Of a DNA stretch of 64,000 nt, positions 36,783 through 49,049 are shown piece after piece. The DNA is from Dermanyssus gallinae (lineage: Eukaryota > Arthropoda > Arachnida > Mesostigmata > Dermanyssidae). The DNA is taken from contig QVRM01000940.1 in the NCBI GenBank assembly GCA_003439945.1, positions 873,501 through 937,500 of the forward strand, read 5' to 3'. The notes under the pieces were generated by a model. That model had not been told where the DNA came from, ran no database searches, and saw only the letters and a list, made by a program, of their open reading frames with translations. Numbering within the stretch: the stretch's first letter is position 1; every line of letters begins with the position of its first letter. A program made the translations under genes and the position numbers.

Positions 36783-38042
36783 ATAAACGAATGAATATCG
36801 TAGCATCAGTGGTAGACTCAGTACTGGACAAGGTACCGTTCAGTACACAAACCTTAGAAGCCTAAATAGAAATTTTCAACATGTTTTGTGTCACTATGTT
36901 AAGGGGCTTGCTTTTTGCACTGATTGGTAAAAATTGTCATTACAGAGAAACCTATCTCTAATAGGTGTAATAACATAGAATGATTACGAACACTTTATAT
37001 ACCTAAAGTGATATCTTATATTTGCCACTCTTAAATTAGTTTTTTTTTTAATATTAGTATTATATTGTTTTATTGATATTCTAGAAGGTGATATATGAAT
37101 TATTTCAATACACTACCAATATATATATATATATATATATACACACAGATTATGTCTGGTATGTCTGCTTGGTCAGCGCACGGTCCCCCGGAGAGTCATG
37201 CAGGGGCATGCGACCATACATCGTATATGTGCTGGCATGGCTGTCGCAGCTGCTGCCAACCAAGCCCAGAGTCGCTCTGAGTTATTTTAGGGTAGCAAAG
37301 TTTCAAATGACCCACCCGGCGGACGGCGGGTAGCGTTCTGCTATGGATGCTGCTATCAACTTTACCGTTCCGCTCGATGCCTTAGGCTAACATACATTGA
37401 GGTCTATGACCATTTCCCTCTACTTCAGGAGCTATTCAAGCCGCAGTAGGATAGCCGGGGTTGGGGCGGACTTGGAAGTCGCAGGTCGTGGAACGCAGAC
37501 TCGGCAGTGGGTAGTGTGGACACCTTGCGCCAAGCTTGTATTTTGTGGACATGAACATCATGCGCGGAGCACGGATGTCCCCACGTGAACACTAACCCCC
37601 GAAAGCTAACACTGTTTGGGCAACGTCGCTTGCGGTCCGCTGGCAAATAGCCACGACTAATTCTGTACTATGCTTATAGCGCCTGCCATACAATTATTAT
37701 TCGACATCCTTTTCTCGTACTGTTAGGTTGCGCTCTGCATTGCCCTTTCTTAAGGTTATGTGGTTGTCCTTTCTGCAGCAGTAATTATTAAATACGATGC
37801 AAATTTTTAGTCTGTTTTATAATTATCCAATAATGATTATTATTCAAACCAATTTGCACGATTGTGCGTTTCTCTTTTTGTCTATATGTGGTCACGTTAC
37901 TATTGCGGTTTACTTGTACAAGTGCTAATTTAGCTAAACACCATACCACTAGCATTCGACGGATTTTCTTAAGATATAGTCAAGCCTAGGGATCTTAGTA
38001 TATATATATATATATATATATGTAGAGAGGGAGAGAGAGAGA
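36762..38042. other. AT-rich region with three (TA)n tracts
   Basis: (TA)n at 36762-36785 and 37120-37141, and a (TA)n-(GA)n compound at 37999-38042. Balanced composition at about 37150-37650 with 60-80-codon frames that I cannot assign. Confidence 0.5.
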
Positions 38043-39960
38043 AATAGCCATATGGTATGTCTGGTTTAAAAAAGTTTAAAGTAAGACTTAAAATTGTCGG
38101 CATTGCTTGAACGCTCTACTGAAAAGTTTCAGCCACACCGCATTAGTTTAGACGAAAAGCATGTGCGTGTACACGAATGAGAGGATAAAGTAAGAGAGAT
38201 GAGGAGGTATAGGTCATTCAGTAATAAGCCCTCAAGCAGCCAGCCTGTAAGGCGGTGACTTTTCTTCGATACACAGCTGACCTCACTACCTCGCCGGAGG
38301 CTGTGCAGGGCAGGCATGCGGTTGCATTTTTTATCCTGCATTATCCGGACAGTCAGGCGGTAGATCCAGGCGGCGGCGGTGGCGGCGGCAAAGAAGAAGA
38401 AGGAAGAGGAGAACCTCATTCGGTATCATCCACCCCCATGGTTGGGTGCGCGTCCTCCACGAGGCTAATTTTGAAGGAAGCCGGACTACACCCGCCGGAC
38501 TACAGCCGCGTCCGATAGTCGGCCGAAGCCGCCAACGAGGTTCGCGCGCGGCCAGCGCTTCACCACCAGCGCGGCCACTCGCACTCGATGCGGACCAGAG
38601 ACTTTGTAGAGCGGCTGTCCCGTCCAATAACAGATCTTCCTTCCTTTAGTTGCCTCCGCTGCTGCCGCTGTTGCCGCTGTTGCGATCAGAGGTAGACACT
38701 CGCTCGTGCTCATAGTCACTCTCTGACACTGGACAAGAACTTCCGTTATCCGGCCGTCGCTCATCTCCTGCCGCTGCTAGTGTGCCTGTGCTCGTTTCTT
38801 TGGTGGGGCGTTGGGTTGATTTGAGAGGGTGCCGACCAGCAGTTCCCCCCGGCCGCGGTAACCCCCGTGGGGTACCTATGTGCGCGTTGGCTGGCTAGCG
38901 GATACGCCAAGGGCTAGGAGACGGGCATAATAGTAGTAGTAGTAATAGTAGTAGTTGTAGTCGTCGTCGTCGTGGTCGGGTGTAGTTTTTCAAAAAGTGA
39001 AAACTTCGTTAGTTTCCTTAAAATCCACGCGCACAAAAAGCAACATCCAATGATACGCCGAGCAAGGCAGGATGGAACGCGGACGCGGATGACGCTCCAG
39101 CGTTCGTTGTATGGCGTCGAGTAACTCGGCCGGACGAGCTGATATGGCGTATCAGGAGGCGAGAGCGAAGTAGAGGGGAGGGGAGGGGGACGAACAGAGA
39201 GACTGAGAGAGAGGCATAGAAAGAGACTGCACATTTTTGAGCATTTGAGGCGGTTTTTGCAAAGCGGATCAGCTCGCCGCCAACTACAAGTAGTTGTACT
39301 ACTATCAGATATATATATATATATATATATACCATGACATGTGCCACTGCTTCTTGCTTGCTCCTGCCATTCATACTTCTACTACGACTAGTATCGTTTG
39401 TGCTCCACCATGACTACCACCCCATCCCCCTCGACCAACGAACCGGCGCTCGCTACCAGGATGGCAACAAGGGATGACGACGAAAAGGAGATCAATGTAA
39501 CCACGATAAACGCCAACTAGACTCGCCAGACTCGACTTCGATTTCCCGCTGTCGGGAAGGCGGGGGGGGGGGGGGAGGGGGGGTGACACCCGCCGCGGCG
39601 GCCGCAGACGCAAAGACGACGAAGACGAAGCCTACGATCGCGTGGGCGGATGCTGTGGGCCGCGATGGCCACACAGCTGGATGACCCCAGCCAGCAGTGC
39701 TGGCTAAGAGCAACTTGCAACAAATTGCGCAACTGAACGAAAGGAGAAACTTTTCCTTTGGATGCAGGTGGGATCCAGCCGTAGCGAGTAGTAGGTGTTG
39801 AGATGGTGGTAAAGATGGTCATGGTCGTCGTCGCCGTCACCGTCACTCTTCTCCGCAGCATGATGTGCCTTCGGGGGTAAAAGGGAATTGGGCCCCCGAC
39901 GTATCTCGAGACGAGCAACCGGAAAGCCGTACAAAGTTTAATCTACAGACATAACGCTAA
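38043..39960. other. GC-rich island with simple repeats
   Basis: (GGC)n at about 38369-38390, AGT/CGT triplets at about 38929-38975, GA-rich sequence at about 39164-39225, (TA)n at 39309-39331 and a G-run of about 14 at 39560-39574. Overlapping frames on both strands; no domain seen. Confidence 0.45.
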
Positions 39961-41560
39961 GCCAAAATGAATTGGTGGTTACTTGATCGACAAATACGTA
40001 TGTCGGTTTGTTGGCACAATTATAAGTACATGCCGGGCAGCACGCGGAAACCAAAACGTTACCAGCAGAAAAATGTGTTGGGACCAGATTAGACGCGCCG
40101 TATTTAGCACTTGATTTAGCCAGGTCTAAAAAAAATCGCAGACGTACATGTATGTTGCTTCAATAATTTGGTCCTAAGATGGCCCGATGTCCGCGCTCGC
40201 ACAGTTAACGTCTTCACTTAAATAAGCTCTCGTATTCTCTAATTGTGTATTTAAGCACTTTGAATTGGCAATTTATCTAGGCAAAACGTATTTCACAAAA
40301 GGCACTGTGAACTTACCTGCACTTGAGTTTATACATGCTTTAAGGTGAATCACTACTTCGTTTCCGCTTGCATAGGATTTGATCTAATCTGAATAGTGAA
40401 TAAAGTGTGAATTAAAAGGACAGGCCAGTTTTTTTAGGTGAAAAATCATTTTGAAAATAATTTTCTCAGGTAGCAAAACCATTCATAAGATTTTTTAGGG
40501 CTACTAACGGTACGTGATAGTATATGATAAAGTGATGAATGAAGCTTGTTTTTACCTACTTGTAGATACAGAATTATGAAAGAAACACATTTTTTGAATA
40601 GCCTACCTAATACGTGCATATGAGATAGCGATTTCTAATAACAGTAGTCTATTGTTAGTATTACAGTAAGCTTCTAACAATCCACACGACTGGAATAGTG
40701 GTTTGCTTTAATCACCGTAGCGTGAAAATTGCCTACTGCTACACGATAAATATTATTTGACTTCCGTTTTAAAATAACTAACATCCGCAAACTTAGCTTC
40801 ATGCATGCTATAACTTGCAACACTTAGGCACATAATTCGTTCTTTGAGCAATTATAATCAATGAGGATATTTACTTACATGAACATGTTATGCCCCCCGA
40901 CATTGACATACCGTAGCAGCATCTCTTTTTTGATCGCTGCTCGCGTTTCAAATTCGGGGATCTGTAAACAAGAGACGTTGCTCCGCGAAAACAAAATATC
41001 TCGAGAAAACCCACATTTCACTAATTTGTGCCGTATGAGCTAATGCTAGGAGAAATAGCGTTTACCGCACGAGTTTACGACGATGTTCTGCTCGTGTTTT
41101 CTTATTATTATGATTACTTTTTACAAATTGCGATCATGTTGAGCAGATTTACAGGTTTACAATTTAAGCATAACAAGCTTAACAAGAATAACAAGCTTGT
41201 CGTGGACGACCTAATCAGACAGGGAGAAGACAAAGTAATTGGGGCATACCATTTTTAACTGGTGATCTGATTGTAGTGCACACATGAATACCAGCCAGCC
41301 AGGCGAAAAAGTTTAACTCGCTTTCAACTGATCTAATGACCTACATGAGCTGGAAGTTTAATTCTTTACGAAGCAACGTTCTCCATAAAAAAATAACAGC
41401 TTGTATCGATTTGCTTTTTTCAAGCTTTTTGGTGTCTATTTTAGGTGGCGTACAAGTGTGGGTTCTAATATAGGAAGCTAAGGAAGCACTTCATATTATT
41501 GCCTTATCATCTCAACTTCAGATCAGTTGTTGACTGAAGTTTTGTCCTCTGTCGTGCGTC
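39961..41560. other. AT-rich spacer, no gene seen
   Basis: A 76-codon plus-strand frame (41028-41258) has normal complexity but no recognisable motif. Nothing else is noted. Confidence 0.45.
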
Positions 41561-43200
41561 GAGGCGTCATCTTCGCCTAAATGTCCACTTACGGTGAGCA
41601 TGGACAGCATCGCCCGACAGTCGAACACATCCGCTGCACACGTGTATCGTGCGATGATGAAATTGCCTTGGCACTGGCCTGCCGGCGCAGCCTCGCCCTC
41701 CTTCTATGCCAACTGAGACAGATACGAGTGGTAGATAGATAGATAGATAGATACGCAATGACTTTGCAATCGGCCACGGCCACCACCTCCACCACTACCG
41801 CCGCCGCCGCCACCGCCACCGCCGCCATGGGTCAGTGTCCACGACGGGATGACGGGAACCTGATAACAACGCTCCCGCCCGTCAAAGACGACACCGTCGC
41901 CTACCCCACTGCTCATATATGGTCGAAGGGGAAGCGTACACAGTGCGGAGCGAGATAGCTGTTGGTTGTGTTAGTGAACTCGAGAGCGAAGCTGATTGTC
42001 TCCAAGGAACAACAACAGCGGCAGCAGCAGCAGCAGAAGTACTCCCAGTGTAGTAGTAGTAGTAGGCGTAGTAATACTGATGGTAGTGTGGAGAAGGTTT
42101 CAGATTGGCTGGCGCGCGGCCCCGATCTGCCGCCCGGTGTCTTCGGTCACCCTGGGCGCAACGCGTCATGCGCCTTCTTCTTGGCTGAGCTGAGGTGGAG
42201 ATGAGTGGAAACTTCACCGTCAACAACAACAACATCAGCAACAACAACAACAGCAACAACATCAACATCCACAAGAGCAACAGCAGGATCAACAACGTCA
42301 ACATCATCGTCTGCCCTCTGCATTGACGCCCTGCTGCTGTTGTCATCATCTTCGTCATCGTCGTCGTCGTCGTCATCGTCATGTTCCACCGGTTCCACCG
42401 CCATCATCTCGTGCTGTCTCTACATGCCCTACATACGTATTCGTTTCATTTTTGTGTCCCTATTCCGCGGTAGTTTGTGTCCCTGTGCCTGTGCTTGCGT
42501 GCTCGTTGTGTGCTTCTTTCGTTGTCGCAGAGACTTACTGGCTTGTTCATTCGTTCGTCTGTTCGCTTGCATTCTGTCGTATTCGTCGTCGTTGTCGTCA
42601 TCGTCGTCCTGCTCCTTGTCGTCTGTCCTCCGCGTCTTAAGGGCCTGTCTAGCTGCGCTGCGGGGGTGTGGCCACCGCCCACGGTCGCTGGGCTCTCGCA
42701 GGACTCGCACTGTACGTAGCAGGCTGTGTCCTGCGGGAAGCAGCAGCAGCACCACCAGCAGAAGTAGTAGTAGTAGTCGTAGTAGTAATAATGGTAGTAG
42801 AAGGCAAGCCCAGACGAATAGAGCAGGCAGGCGTCAGCCGGCCAACTCCCCCGCCTTATTCGTCGTGCCCCCCCCCCTCAGGCGACGCTGTTCCCCCGCT
42901 GGCGTTTCCCCAGAGCCGGCGGGAAGAGCTTTTCCTTCCCAGTGCCCGTCGCTGTCATTCATGCTGTCATTTCGATGTGGCGGTCTGTTGTCACAGAGAT
43001 ACGACAGGACTAGCAGAGAGAAAAAAAAACGACCAAAAACCAAGACGAAACAAGCTGCAATGCATTCCTTTGCAGCAGCAGCAGCAGCAGGCACCGCCAG
43101 CAACAGCGCAGCGCAAATGTTAGTAGCAGCGCAACGGTATTAACACAGAGCAATGTGAAGTGTTGCGAGCCCGGACGGCTGCTTCTACACAACGAGCACG
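41561..43200. other. GC-rich island with the longest low-complexity open frame
   Basis: (GATA)n at 41733-41752, (CCG/CCA)n at about 41780-41827, (CAG)n at about 42016-42040, (CAA)n at 42213-42290, (GTC/ATC)n at 42341-42385, (AGT)n at about 42761-42800 and (GCA)n at about 43073-43092. A 312-codon plus frame starting at an ATG (42205) is Ser/Thr/Arg/Cys-rich because of these arrays. It has no domain, and other frames are open across it, so I do not call it a gene. Confidence 0.45.
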
Positions 43201-43368
43201 CCTACAACCTAGTATCAAATTCTCTATTCGTACAAAATATCTCTTTACATGTATCTTCAAGCAAGCTTCAAGACGCCTATGACATGTTCAACTGGAACAT
43301 AGCCAAGACCTATATCGATTCATTTTGTCGATAAGTAAATAAACGAATGAAAGTAATGGTTATGGACA

Positions 43369-43444
<76 letters not shown>

Positions 43445-45458
43445 AATAGTATTATTGCAAAGTTTAGAACGAATTTTTACATTACAAACATAGATTAATA
43501 CACCAATACTCTGGAGTCTTCCGAATCGCAAGTTTTCAAGCGGAATATTTGCAGCTTGTAAGAAGCGGTTTAGTGACATCTGGTGGTTCTTAGGATCACC
43601 TGTGTGAGGATACTGTAACAAGCATATACAGTTTTTACCTGCGCCAAAAAGGATGTACCAACCTTGATGACCTAAGAAGAGCTAACAACTGTACTTGTTG
43701 CAAGTTTTAACAAACTTCATGTTATAGCATTGACTGCTAGTATTGTTCTTGTTTTTCATCCTGAAGGCATAGTTTTGGCGTTAGATATTTATTTGATGCT
43801 GTCGTCAAGGAAGAAAAACGCACTGTAGATATAGACTAATCAGTTTAGGTAAAATAACGTGTCATTACTCGTAATATTATGTTATCTTTGCAATAATCTC
43901 AATATATTTTCTCTGTCTGTTTAAGGTGTAGATTTGTCCGTCTGCCAAACGATTGTTCTTCATAATAATAAGAATTTTATTCAGAAGGAGTCCTTGTCAG
44001 AAATTACTTCTAAAATTGTTTGATATAAATGCGCATTCTGGCGAATCTACATGGCTGTAAAAGATCTCATAATACTTAAGGCACACTTTGTTTCAGAGGC
44101 AAAACGCCTTAAATCTTCAACAATATGTATGTACCTCGATTTATCAGAATGAGTACATAAACGTGTTTTAGTAGACAAGATACTAGAAATAAAGATAGAG
44201 TGTGCAGAATGTATCCCTATTAATTTTGACCCTTTTGTACGGACACGTACAATGTGTACAACCGGGAATTGTCACGCTAGCAGATAGCTTTTTATTGAAA
44301 GCTATTTCCTATTTCAAATGTTTCCAATCTAATCGTCTGCCCTAAGTAGTTTAATTGTTTGCAGTGTTGATCTACATTAATTGTTCGGTTTTCCATTAGT
44401 AGCGCGTAGTACTCATATACTTTGTCACCTCATCAGGTGCACGCCTCTAGCTCTGTCTGAGTGAAGGCTATCTTTAGAACAGATAAAGAACAAATACCCT
44501 TGTATATGATGGATTTTTTCGCTTCACACTATCACAAGTGAGTTCTCTAAGATGTGCCACAGCGCTTCAATGGGACATGCTGACGAAAATCTGAATCTCT
44601 TACTTGTTAAAATTTCTGACACAATGACTCTGGCAGTCATGCTGAGCTGCATGTGCGTTTGTGACATGGGGACTATAAACTCTACTATTCTATGAATGGG
44701 TTCTTCAGTATCGAGTTCTCCGTACAAATGGTAGCGCTTAATAGTATCAACAATTATGCACTACTTGAAAAATAGTCTGCATTCAAATACAGAATTAGTT
44801 TAGCCAACCTGTTATCGAATGGCTGATTTGGTTTAGTTAGTATGATAAAATATAAAATAACACTTTTGTTTTCTAACGCTATGGAAGAAAGGACACGGTC
44901 ACATTTTGAGTGTGGTGCTTTTATAGCTGCAGCAACTTTTGTTATGCATCTGATGATATGCATTTTTACTTTCCTGTAAACGACTGTGTGGTTTACAAAT
45001 ACGCAAATGTACGCCTTTAGTGAAACATAGAAGCCTTTCGGATATTAAATATGTGAATAACCGGCATAGATTATCGGGCCGACTTTACATATGTTGTTAT
45101 GTATACATGCGTACATATCTATCTGTACAAATACTGAGTTTTCCATGATTAAGTGTACGCATTTTTAAGGTGTGGTAGATTCTGTTAAAAGTCGATAAAA
45201 TGGGCGCGGAAACGTGTTGAATGGGAGAGAAATTAAATTTATAATCATCAGCTAAAATTATTGTGGATATTTGGATATCACTTCACAGAAGGCACTATTG
45301 CAGGTGAACTGTTCGGTGGAGAAAGAAACCAGACTTAAATTAATGTTCGGTTTACAAAATGTATGATTCGTCTGAACGATACCCGTGCTAGTTACAAGAC
45401 GTCAAATAGTTACATTAAAAACTGTTGGCAAACATTAAATTTGGACTTTCCTTGGGGG
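43201..45458. other. AT-rich spacer with a long (TA)n array
   Basis: (TA)n of about 36 units at 43372-43444. No gene recognised in the rest; short frames at 44524-44963 (minus) are unassigned. Confidence 0.5.
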
Positions 45459-45541
45459 CCGTGTTAACAGAGGAGGAACTTTAGCGGCCGATAAATACAG
45501 ACCGTACGCCAGCCGCTAAAGTCCCTGCTCTGCTAACACGG
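45459..45541. repeat. 30-bp-arm inverted repeat (hairpin)
   Basis: Arms at 45459-45488 and 45512-45541 pair with four mismatches around a 23-base loop. Outer ends are CCGTGTTA/TAACACGG and inner ends ACTTTAGCGGC/GCCGCTAAAGT. The segment is richer in GC than its surroundings. It could be a fold-back MITE or a structural RNA hairpin. Confidence 0.75.
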
Positions 45542-45861
45542 GATTCTATGGGAGCGGCTAAAAAACGGCTTACAGTAATCATATTACCAATCAAACTAAC
45601 ACTGATATGGTACCAAATTATATCCCTCGTGTAGTTGTTCTATGGCCGCTGACCATACGTACAATGGTTTTTTTCCAGTTATCTAACGTAAAAGTTACAA
45701 AAATGGATACCCGAAAACCCATTCTTTGCAAACTGTTTTCAATGTGACTATTTGCCTTCTTGTAGTCAGCACAAGTATCGTTCAGACAAAGCAGGAATAT
45801 TTTGCCAAGCACGAAGATGTGTCTGGTTTCTCCAAAAACAACTACATGTACATAAATAAAA

Positions 45862-46052
45862 CCGAGCACGATGGCTTAGTGGCAAAGCCTTTGCCTTGCA
45901 TTAGAGAGGCCTGGGTTCGAGACCCAGACCGGCCACTCTTAAATTGGTTTGCTTGGTTTCCAATTTAGATAAGGTAAATGTTGGAGTGGATTACAACTCA
46001 GCCATGACATGCAAAAAAACGTACACGGGCATTAGCCTTACTAAAAAAAAAA
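45862..46052 (+). mobile_element. tRNA-derived SINE
   Basis: An A box TGGCTTAGTGG (45872-45882) and a consensus B box GGTTCGAGACC (45914-45924) sit at tRNA-like spacing of 42 bases. The B box lies in a perfect T-arm: CTGGG, a 7-base loop, CCCAG. The acceptor and anticodon stems do not pair, so this is a tRNA-like head and not a functional tRNA. A non-tRNA body of about 110 bp follows and ends in A10 at 46043-46052. RNA polymerase III would transcribe such an element, and LINE proteins would copy it. Confidence 0.65.
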
Positions 46053-46563
46053 TGTATATACAGTGTCAAAACCACCTTTCAAACCACGTTTATTGCTCAG
46101 TTTAGCCTTCCGCGATCTCCTCTCTTCAAAAACAGAATGGGAAGGGCTGCCAAATGCAAAATGGAGCGTTACTCATCGCGTTGAGATGGTAACGATTTAT
46201 CCTGAAACGAAACTTCTGTACAGGCGTTGTGACCAGCTCTTTGTGCAATTTAATGTCGGCGTAACTGGCCATGTGCAAATACCATTCGTGAATTTCTGCA
46301 AAAATTTCACAGTACAGGTTTAGTACGTGATGTACCCAGCCGAATAGAAGCACTCATTCGGCTGAAAAGATTGCCGCTGTGGCCACCAGTGCGAATCAAT
46401 GTCCAGAAACAAAGCAATTCGACGACCCGCCCAACCAATATATCTTTTGCGCACCTTAACCTGGTGTACTTTGAAATCGGATTTAGTAATGCATTAAAAT
46501 AGATTTAGCTGACGTAAGAGCTAGCCTACGGAGTATTAGGAGCTGCTGAACTTCGCCAATCGG
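46053..46563. other. Unassigned segment
   Basis: An 86-codon plus frame (46063-46323) and a 75-codon minus frame (46126-46353) overlap. Neither is recognised. Confidence 0.3.
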
Positions 46564-46629
46564 CTTTTGAGATTATGCAGCATGGTGCCGATTTTGTAAA
46601 ATCGGCATCACGCTGCATAATCTCCAAAG
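46564..46629. repeat. Long hairpin: 32-bp arms, 2-base loop
   Basis: Arms at 46564-46595 and 46598-46629 are reverse complements with three mismatches. The stem runs from CTTTTGAGATTATGCAGC inward to GCCGATTTT. Such a near-perfect fold-back is unlikely by chance. Confidence 0.85.
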
Positions 46630-46821
46630 TGATTTACGAAAAGCCTTTACATGTGCCATATATGACAGTTTGCCAGAGCAGCAACACAGTTTTAGGCGAA
46701 GAAGATTTTCAATAACGGCTTACGCACTTCCTCTTAACAGCAGTCAAATGGTCCTCCGGGTTAAACAACACTTTCTCTTGTTGTCTTTGTAGAGGCGTCC
46801 TTATGGCGACTTTCGATATAG

Positions 46822-47421
46822 CGTCCAGGAAAAATAGTCATCAAGAAGTTTGCGTTATGTTGTGTTCTAACGGTAACACTAAAGTTATTACGAGCTGTGC
46901 TACAGGAGAGTTCTGAATTCAGGAACGGTGGGGTGACTGAACGCATGCCAATAATTCAGACTACAGGGGTCGCACCACGTGATAACTTTGTTGTTGTCAA
47001 TATTGGTAAGCGATCTGCCGGTCGACTTCCAGCATCCCCACACTTGCATCACTGCAAAAGTTTGTTTATCTTAAGTCTCGAGCGATATCGAGCCATCGAT
47101 TACTGCTTGTGGCATATATGTTATACGGCCCAAATTATTCAAAGCAAAGGACTTGACAGAATTAAAGCTAGTTTTCTCAAACGAAGAGTAGTATTCCCGG
47201 CTTGTCTATTTGTTGGCATACTCGACACCATCCCTTGTAGGGGAAAGTTGTATGGCTTACCGAGAACGGAAACCTTTGACTTTTATTTTACTGAATCGAA
47301 ACAAAAATTTGCAGATGTTAATTGGCGTTTATATGAGACTACAGCGATGCCCACGAATTACTGGAATGGCCCATGTTGTAAAAAAATAGATACTTCGTTA
47401 CAATACATTTGCAATACATGA
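46822..47421 (+). CDS. Unassigned open frame of about 200 codons
   Basis: I do not recognise it. The frame is open from just after a TAG at 46819-46821 to a TGA at 47419-47421. The first ATG lies at about 46945, inside the frame. Length and normal amino-acid complexity in AT-moderate DNA make chance less likely. Visible stretches include KFALCCVLTVTLKLLRAVL (hydrophobic), SLERYRAIDYCLWHICYTAQ and VVFPACLFVGILDTIPC (hydrophobic), and a C-terminal NYWNGPCCKK...YIC. The last faintly recalls the end of a C-type lectin domain, but I would not assign it. It may be an exon or part of an unknown element. Confidence 0.25.
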   Translation, partial: RPGKIVIKKFALCCVLTVTLKLLRAVLQESSEFRNGGVTERMPIIQTTGVAPRDNFVVVNIGKRSAGRLPASPHLHHCKSLFILSLERYRAIDYCLWHICYTAQIIQSKGLDRIKASFLKRRVVFPACLFVGILDTIPCRGKLYGLPRTETFDFYFTESKQKFADVNWRLYETTAMPTNYWNGPCCKKIDTSLQYICNT

Positions 47422-47542
47422 ATTTCACATGAAGTCATGTAAAAGAAATGAGTTTCACGAAATAACGATCGACTGCAAACGCAAGCTATGTAGAGAATCT
47501 GTGTTATATATATATATATGTATATATATATGTATATATATA

Positions 47543-47570
47543 CAGGTAGTTCCATAAGTTCTTAGAATGA
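47543..47570 (+). repeat. Mariner terminal inverted repeat, left
   Basis: 28 bp, starts CAGGTAGTTCCATAAGTTCT, directly after a TA at 47541-47542. Matches the right repeat without mismatch. Confidence 0.95.
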
Positions 47571-47647
47571 AAACCAAGAATTTTCCAAATCATGTTTTTA
47601 AATTTATCTTATTCGGTATACTCCCCGAGATGCTCAATACACTTTTC

Positions 47648-48710
47648 TTACCAAGATTTCAGAGCTTTTATACCTCTTAAGTAGAATTCCGCGTCTTTAG
47701 ACTGAAAATAGGCATTGACAGCAGCCTTAACCTCTTTATTGCTGGAAAAACGCTTTCCACCGAGACTATTCTTCAAATGTTCGAAGAGGAAATAATCAGA
47801 GGGGGCCAGGTCTGGAGAATAGGAAGGTTGTTCAATAAGTTCGAACCTCAGTTGGGCCAGTTTTGCCGATGCTTGCCGGGACTTGTGTGCAGGAGCATTG
47901 TCCTGGTGAAACAGGACAATCTTCTTCTGCAAAGCGGGCCGTTTCACGATGAGTTCTTGCTAAAGGCAGTCCAACAGTCTTGCATAATATTCTCCTGTGA
48001 TCGTTTTACCGCTCTCAAGGTAGTCGACCAGCATTATTCTACGTTGGTCTTAAAAAACTGTAGCCATCACCTTTCCGGTCAATGCCGTTGTCCGCACCCT
48101 CTTCGGAGGTCCTTCATCAGGTGCACACTATTGGCAAGATGCTTCTTGGGTCTCGGGAGTGTAGTGATGGACCCAGCTTTCATCGACGGTCATGAATCTG
48201 CGCCAAAAATCCGACGGATTGTTCGACATCTTGGCCAAATTTCGCTGTGAAGCGAAAACAGGCGCGTTTTTTTGGCCTTGGTTGAGCAAATGCGGCAGCC
48301 ATTTTTTTCTGAGCTCTTTCATCTTCAAGTTTTCGTATAGGATAAAATGCACACTACCTAAACTAATTTCCTAATGCCTCCGCTATCTCCTTAATGTTTA
48401 TTCGCTTATCTGTGCCAACGATGTTTCGCACTTTCTCTATGTTTTCCTCATCAGTTGCCGTTTTTTGGCCTCCTGGACGTAGTTCATTCTCGGTGCTCCT
48501 GCGACCTCTTTTTAACACATTAATCCAGTTGGAAACAGTGGCAAAACATGGCGCAGAGTCACCGTACGTCTCGTCCAACCTAATTTTTACTTGGGTCGCA
48601 TTCCAACCTTTGAAATAAAAATGCTTGATAACCACTCGAAACTCTTTTTCTTCATTTTTAAAAATCACGCCGATACGTTGCACGGGAAAAGCTATCAAAC
48701 GAAATCGCAA
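47648..48710 (-). pseudogene. Mariner transposase pseudogene (DD34D)
   Basis: Read on the minus strand, it keeps the helix-turn-helix N-terminal part (EFRVVIKHFYFKGWNAT, DETYGDSAP) and the catalytic domain. The first Asp lies in VDESWVHHYTPE (codon 48182-48184), the second in HQDNAPAH (47900-47902) and the third in SPDLAPSDYFLF (47795-47797). The second and third are separated by 34 residues, as in mariner. It is inactive. A one-base insertion near 48368 shifts the frame, and in-frame stops lie at 48128-48130, 48050-48052 and 47960-47962. No clear initiator Met is visible before KNEEKEF. It resembles irritans-group transposases (motif memory, not a search). Confidence 0.93.
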
Positions 48711-48804
48711 CGGACAATCACCATAATATTTTGACTGCTAGCAGTCGAAAAGTTGCAGTTCCTAATAGCGGTGGAAGCGCGCCAAAATTCGAATTCTAAA
48801 AAGC

Positions 48805-48832
48805 TCATTCTAAGAACTTATGGAACTACCTG
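48805..48832 (-). repeat. Mariner terminal inverted repeat, right
   Basis: Exact reverse complement of the left repeat; ends GGAACTACCTG and is followed by TA at 48833-48834. Confidence 0.95.
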
Positions 48833-48955
48833 TATATATGTATACATATATATGTATATTTTTATATATATATATGTATATTTATTTATATATATATATA
48901 TATATATAGTATATATATATATATATATATTATAATATATATATATATATATATA

Positions 48956-49049
<94 letters not shown>

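Larger units (their letters stand above)
47543..48832 (-). mobile_element. Full-length mariner transposon (irritans-like), inactive
   Basis: 1,290 bp flanked by TA on both sides within (TA)n arrays. Inverted repeats of 28 bp are perfect, starting CAGGTAGTTCCATAAGTTCT at 47543 and its complement ending at 48832. The interior encodes a mariner transposase on the minus strand. Size, TA duplication and the D,D34D layout are all classic mariner. The transposase is broken, but its ends are intact and could in principle still be bound in trans. Confidence 0.95.

Noticed and set aside
42205..43143. 312-codon plus-strand open frame starting at an ATG
   Set aside because: Its Ser/Thr/Arg/Cys-rich translation follows (CAA)n, (GTC)n and (AGT)n arrays. 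Other frames on both strands are open over the same DNA, and no domain is visible.
45862..45940. Functional tRNA gene
   Set aside because: The T-arm is perfect but acceptor and anticodon stems fail to pair, and a SINE-like body with an A-tail follows.
46761..46946. Minus-strand FPGRYIES stretch as a Tc-type transposase fragment
   Set aside because: The motif recalls the region before the last catalytic residue, but the expected WPPRSPDLTP-like block does not follow in any frame.
46822..47421. 7-transmembrane receptor fragment (LERYRAI resembling a DRY motif)
   Set aside because: The spacing to the next hydrophobic stretch is about 30 residues, too long for the second intracellular loop, and no other receptor signatures are present.
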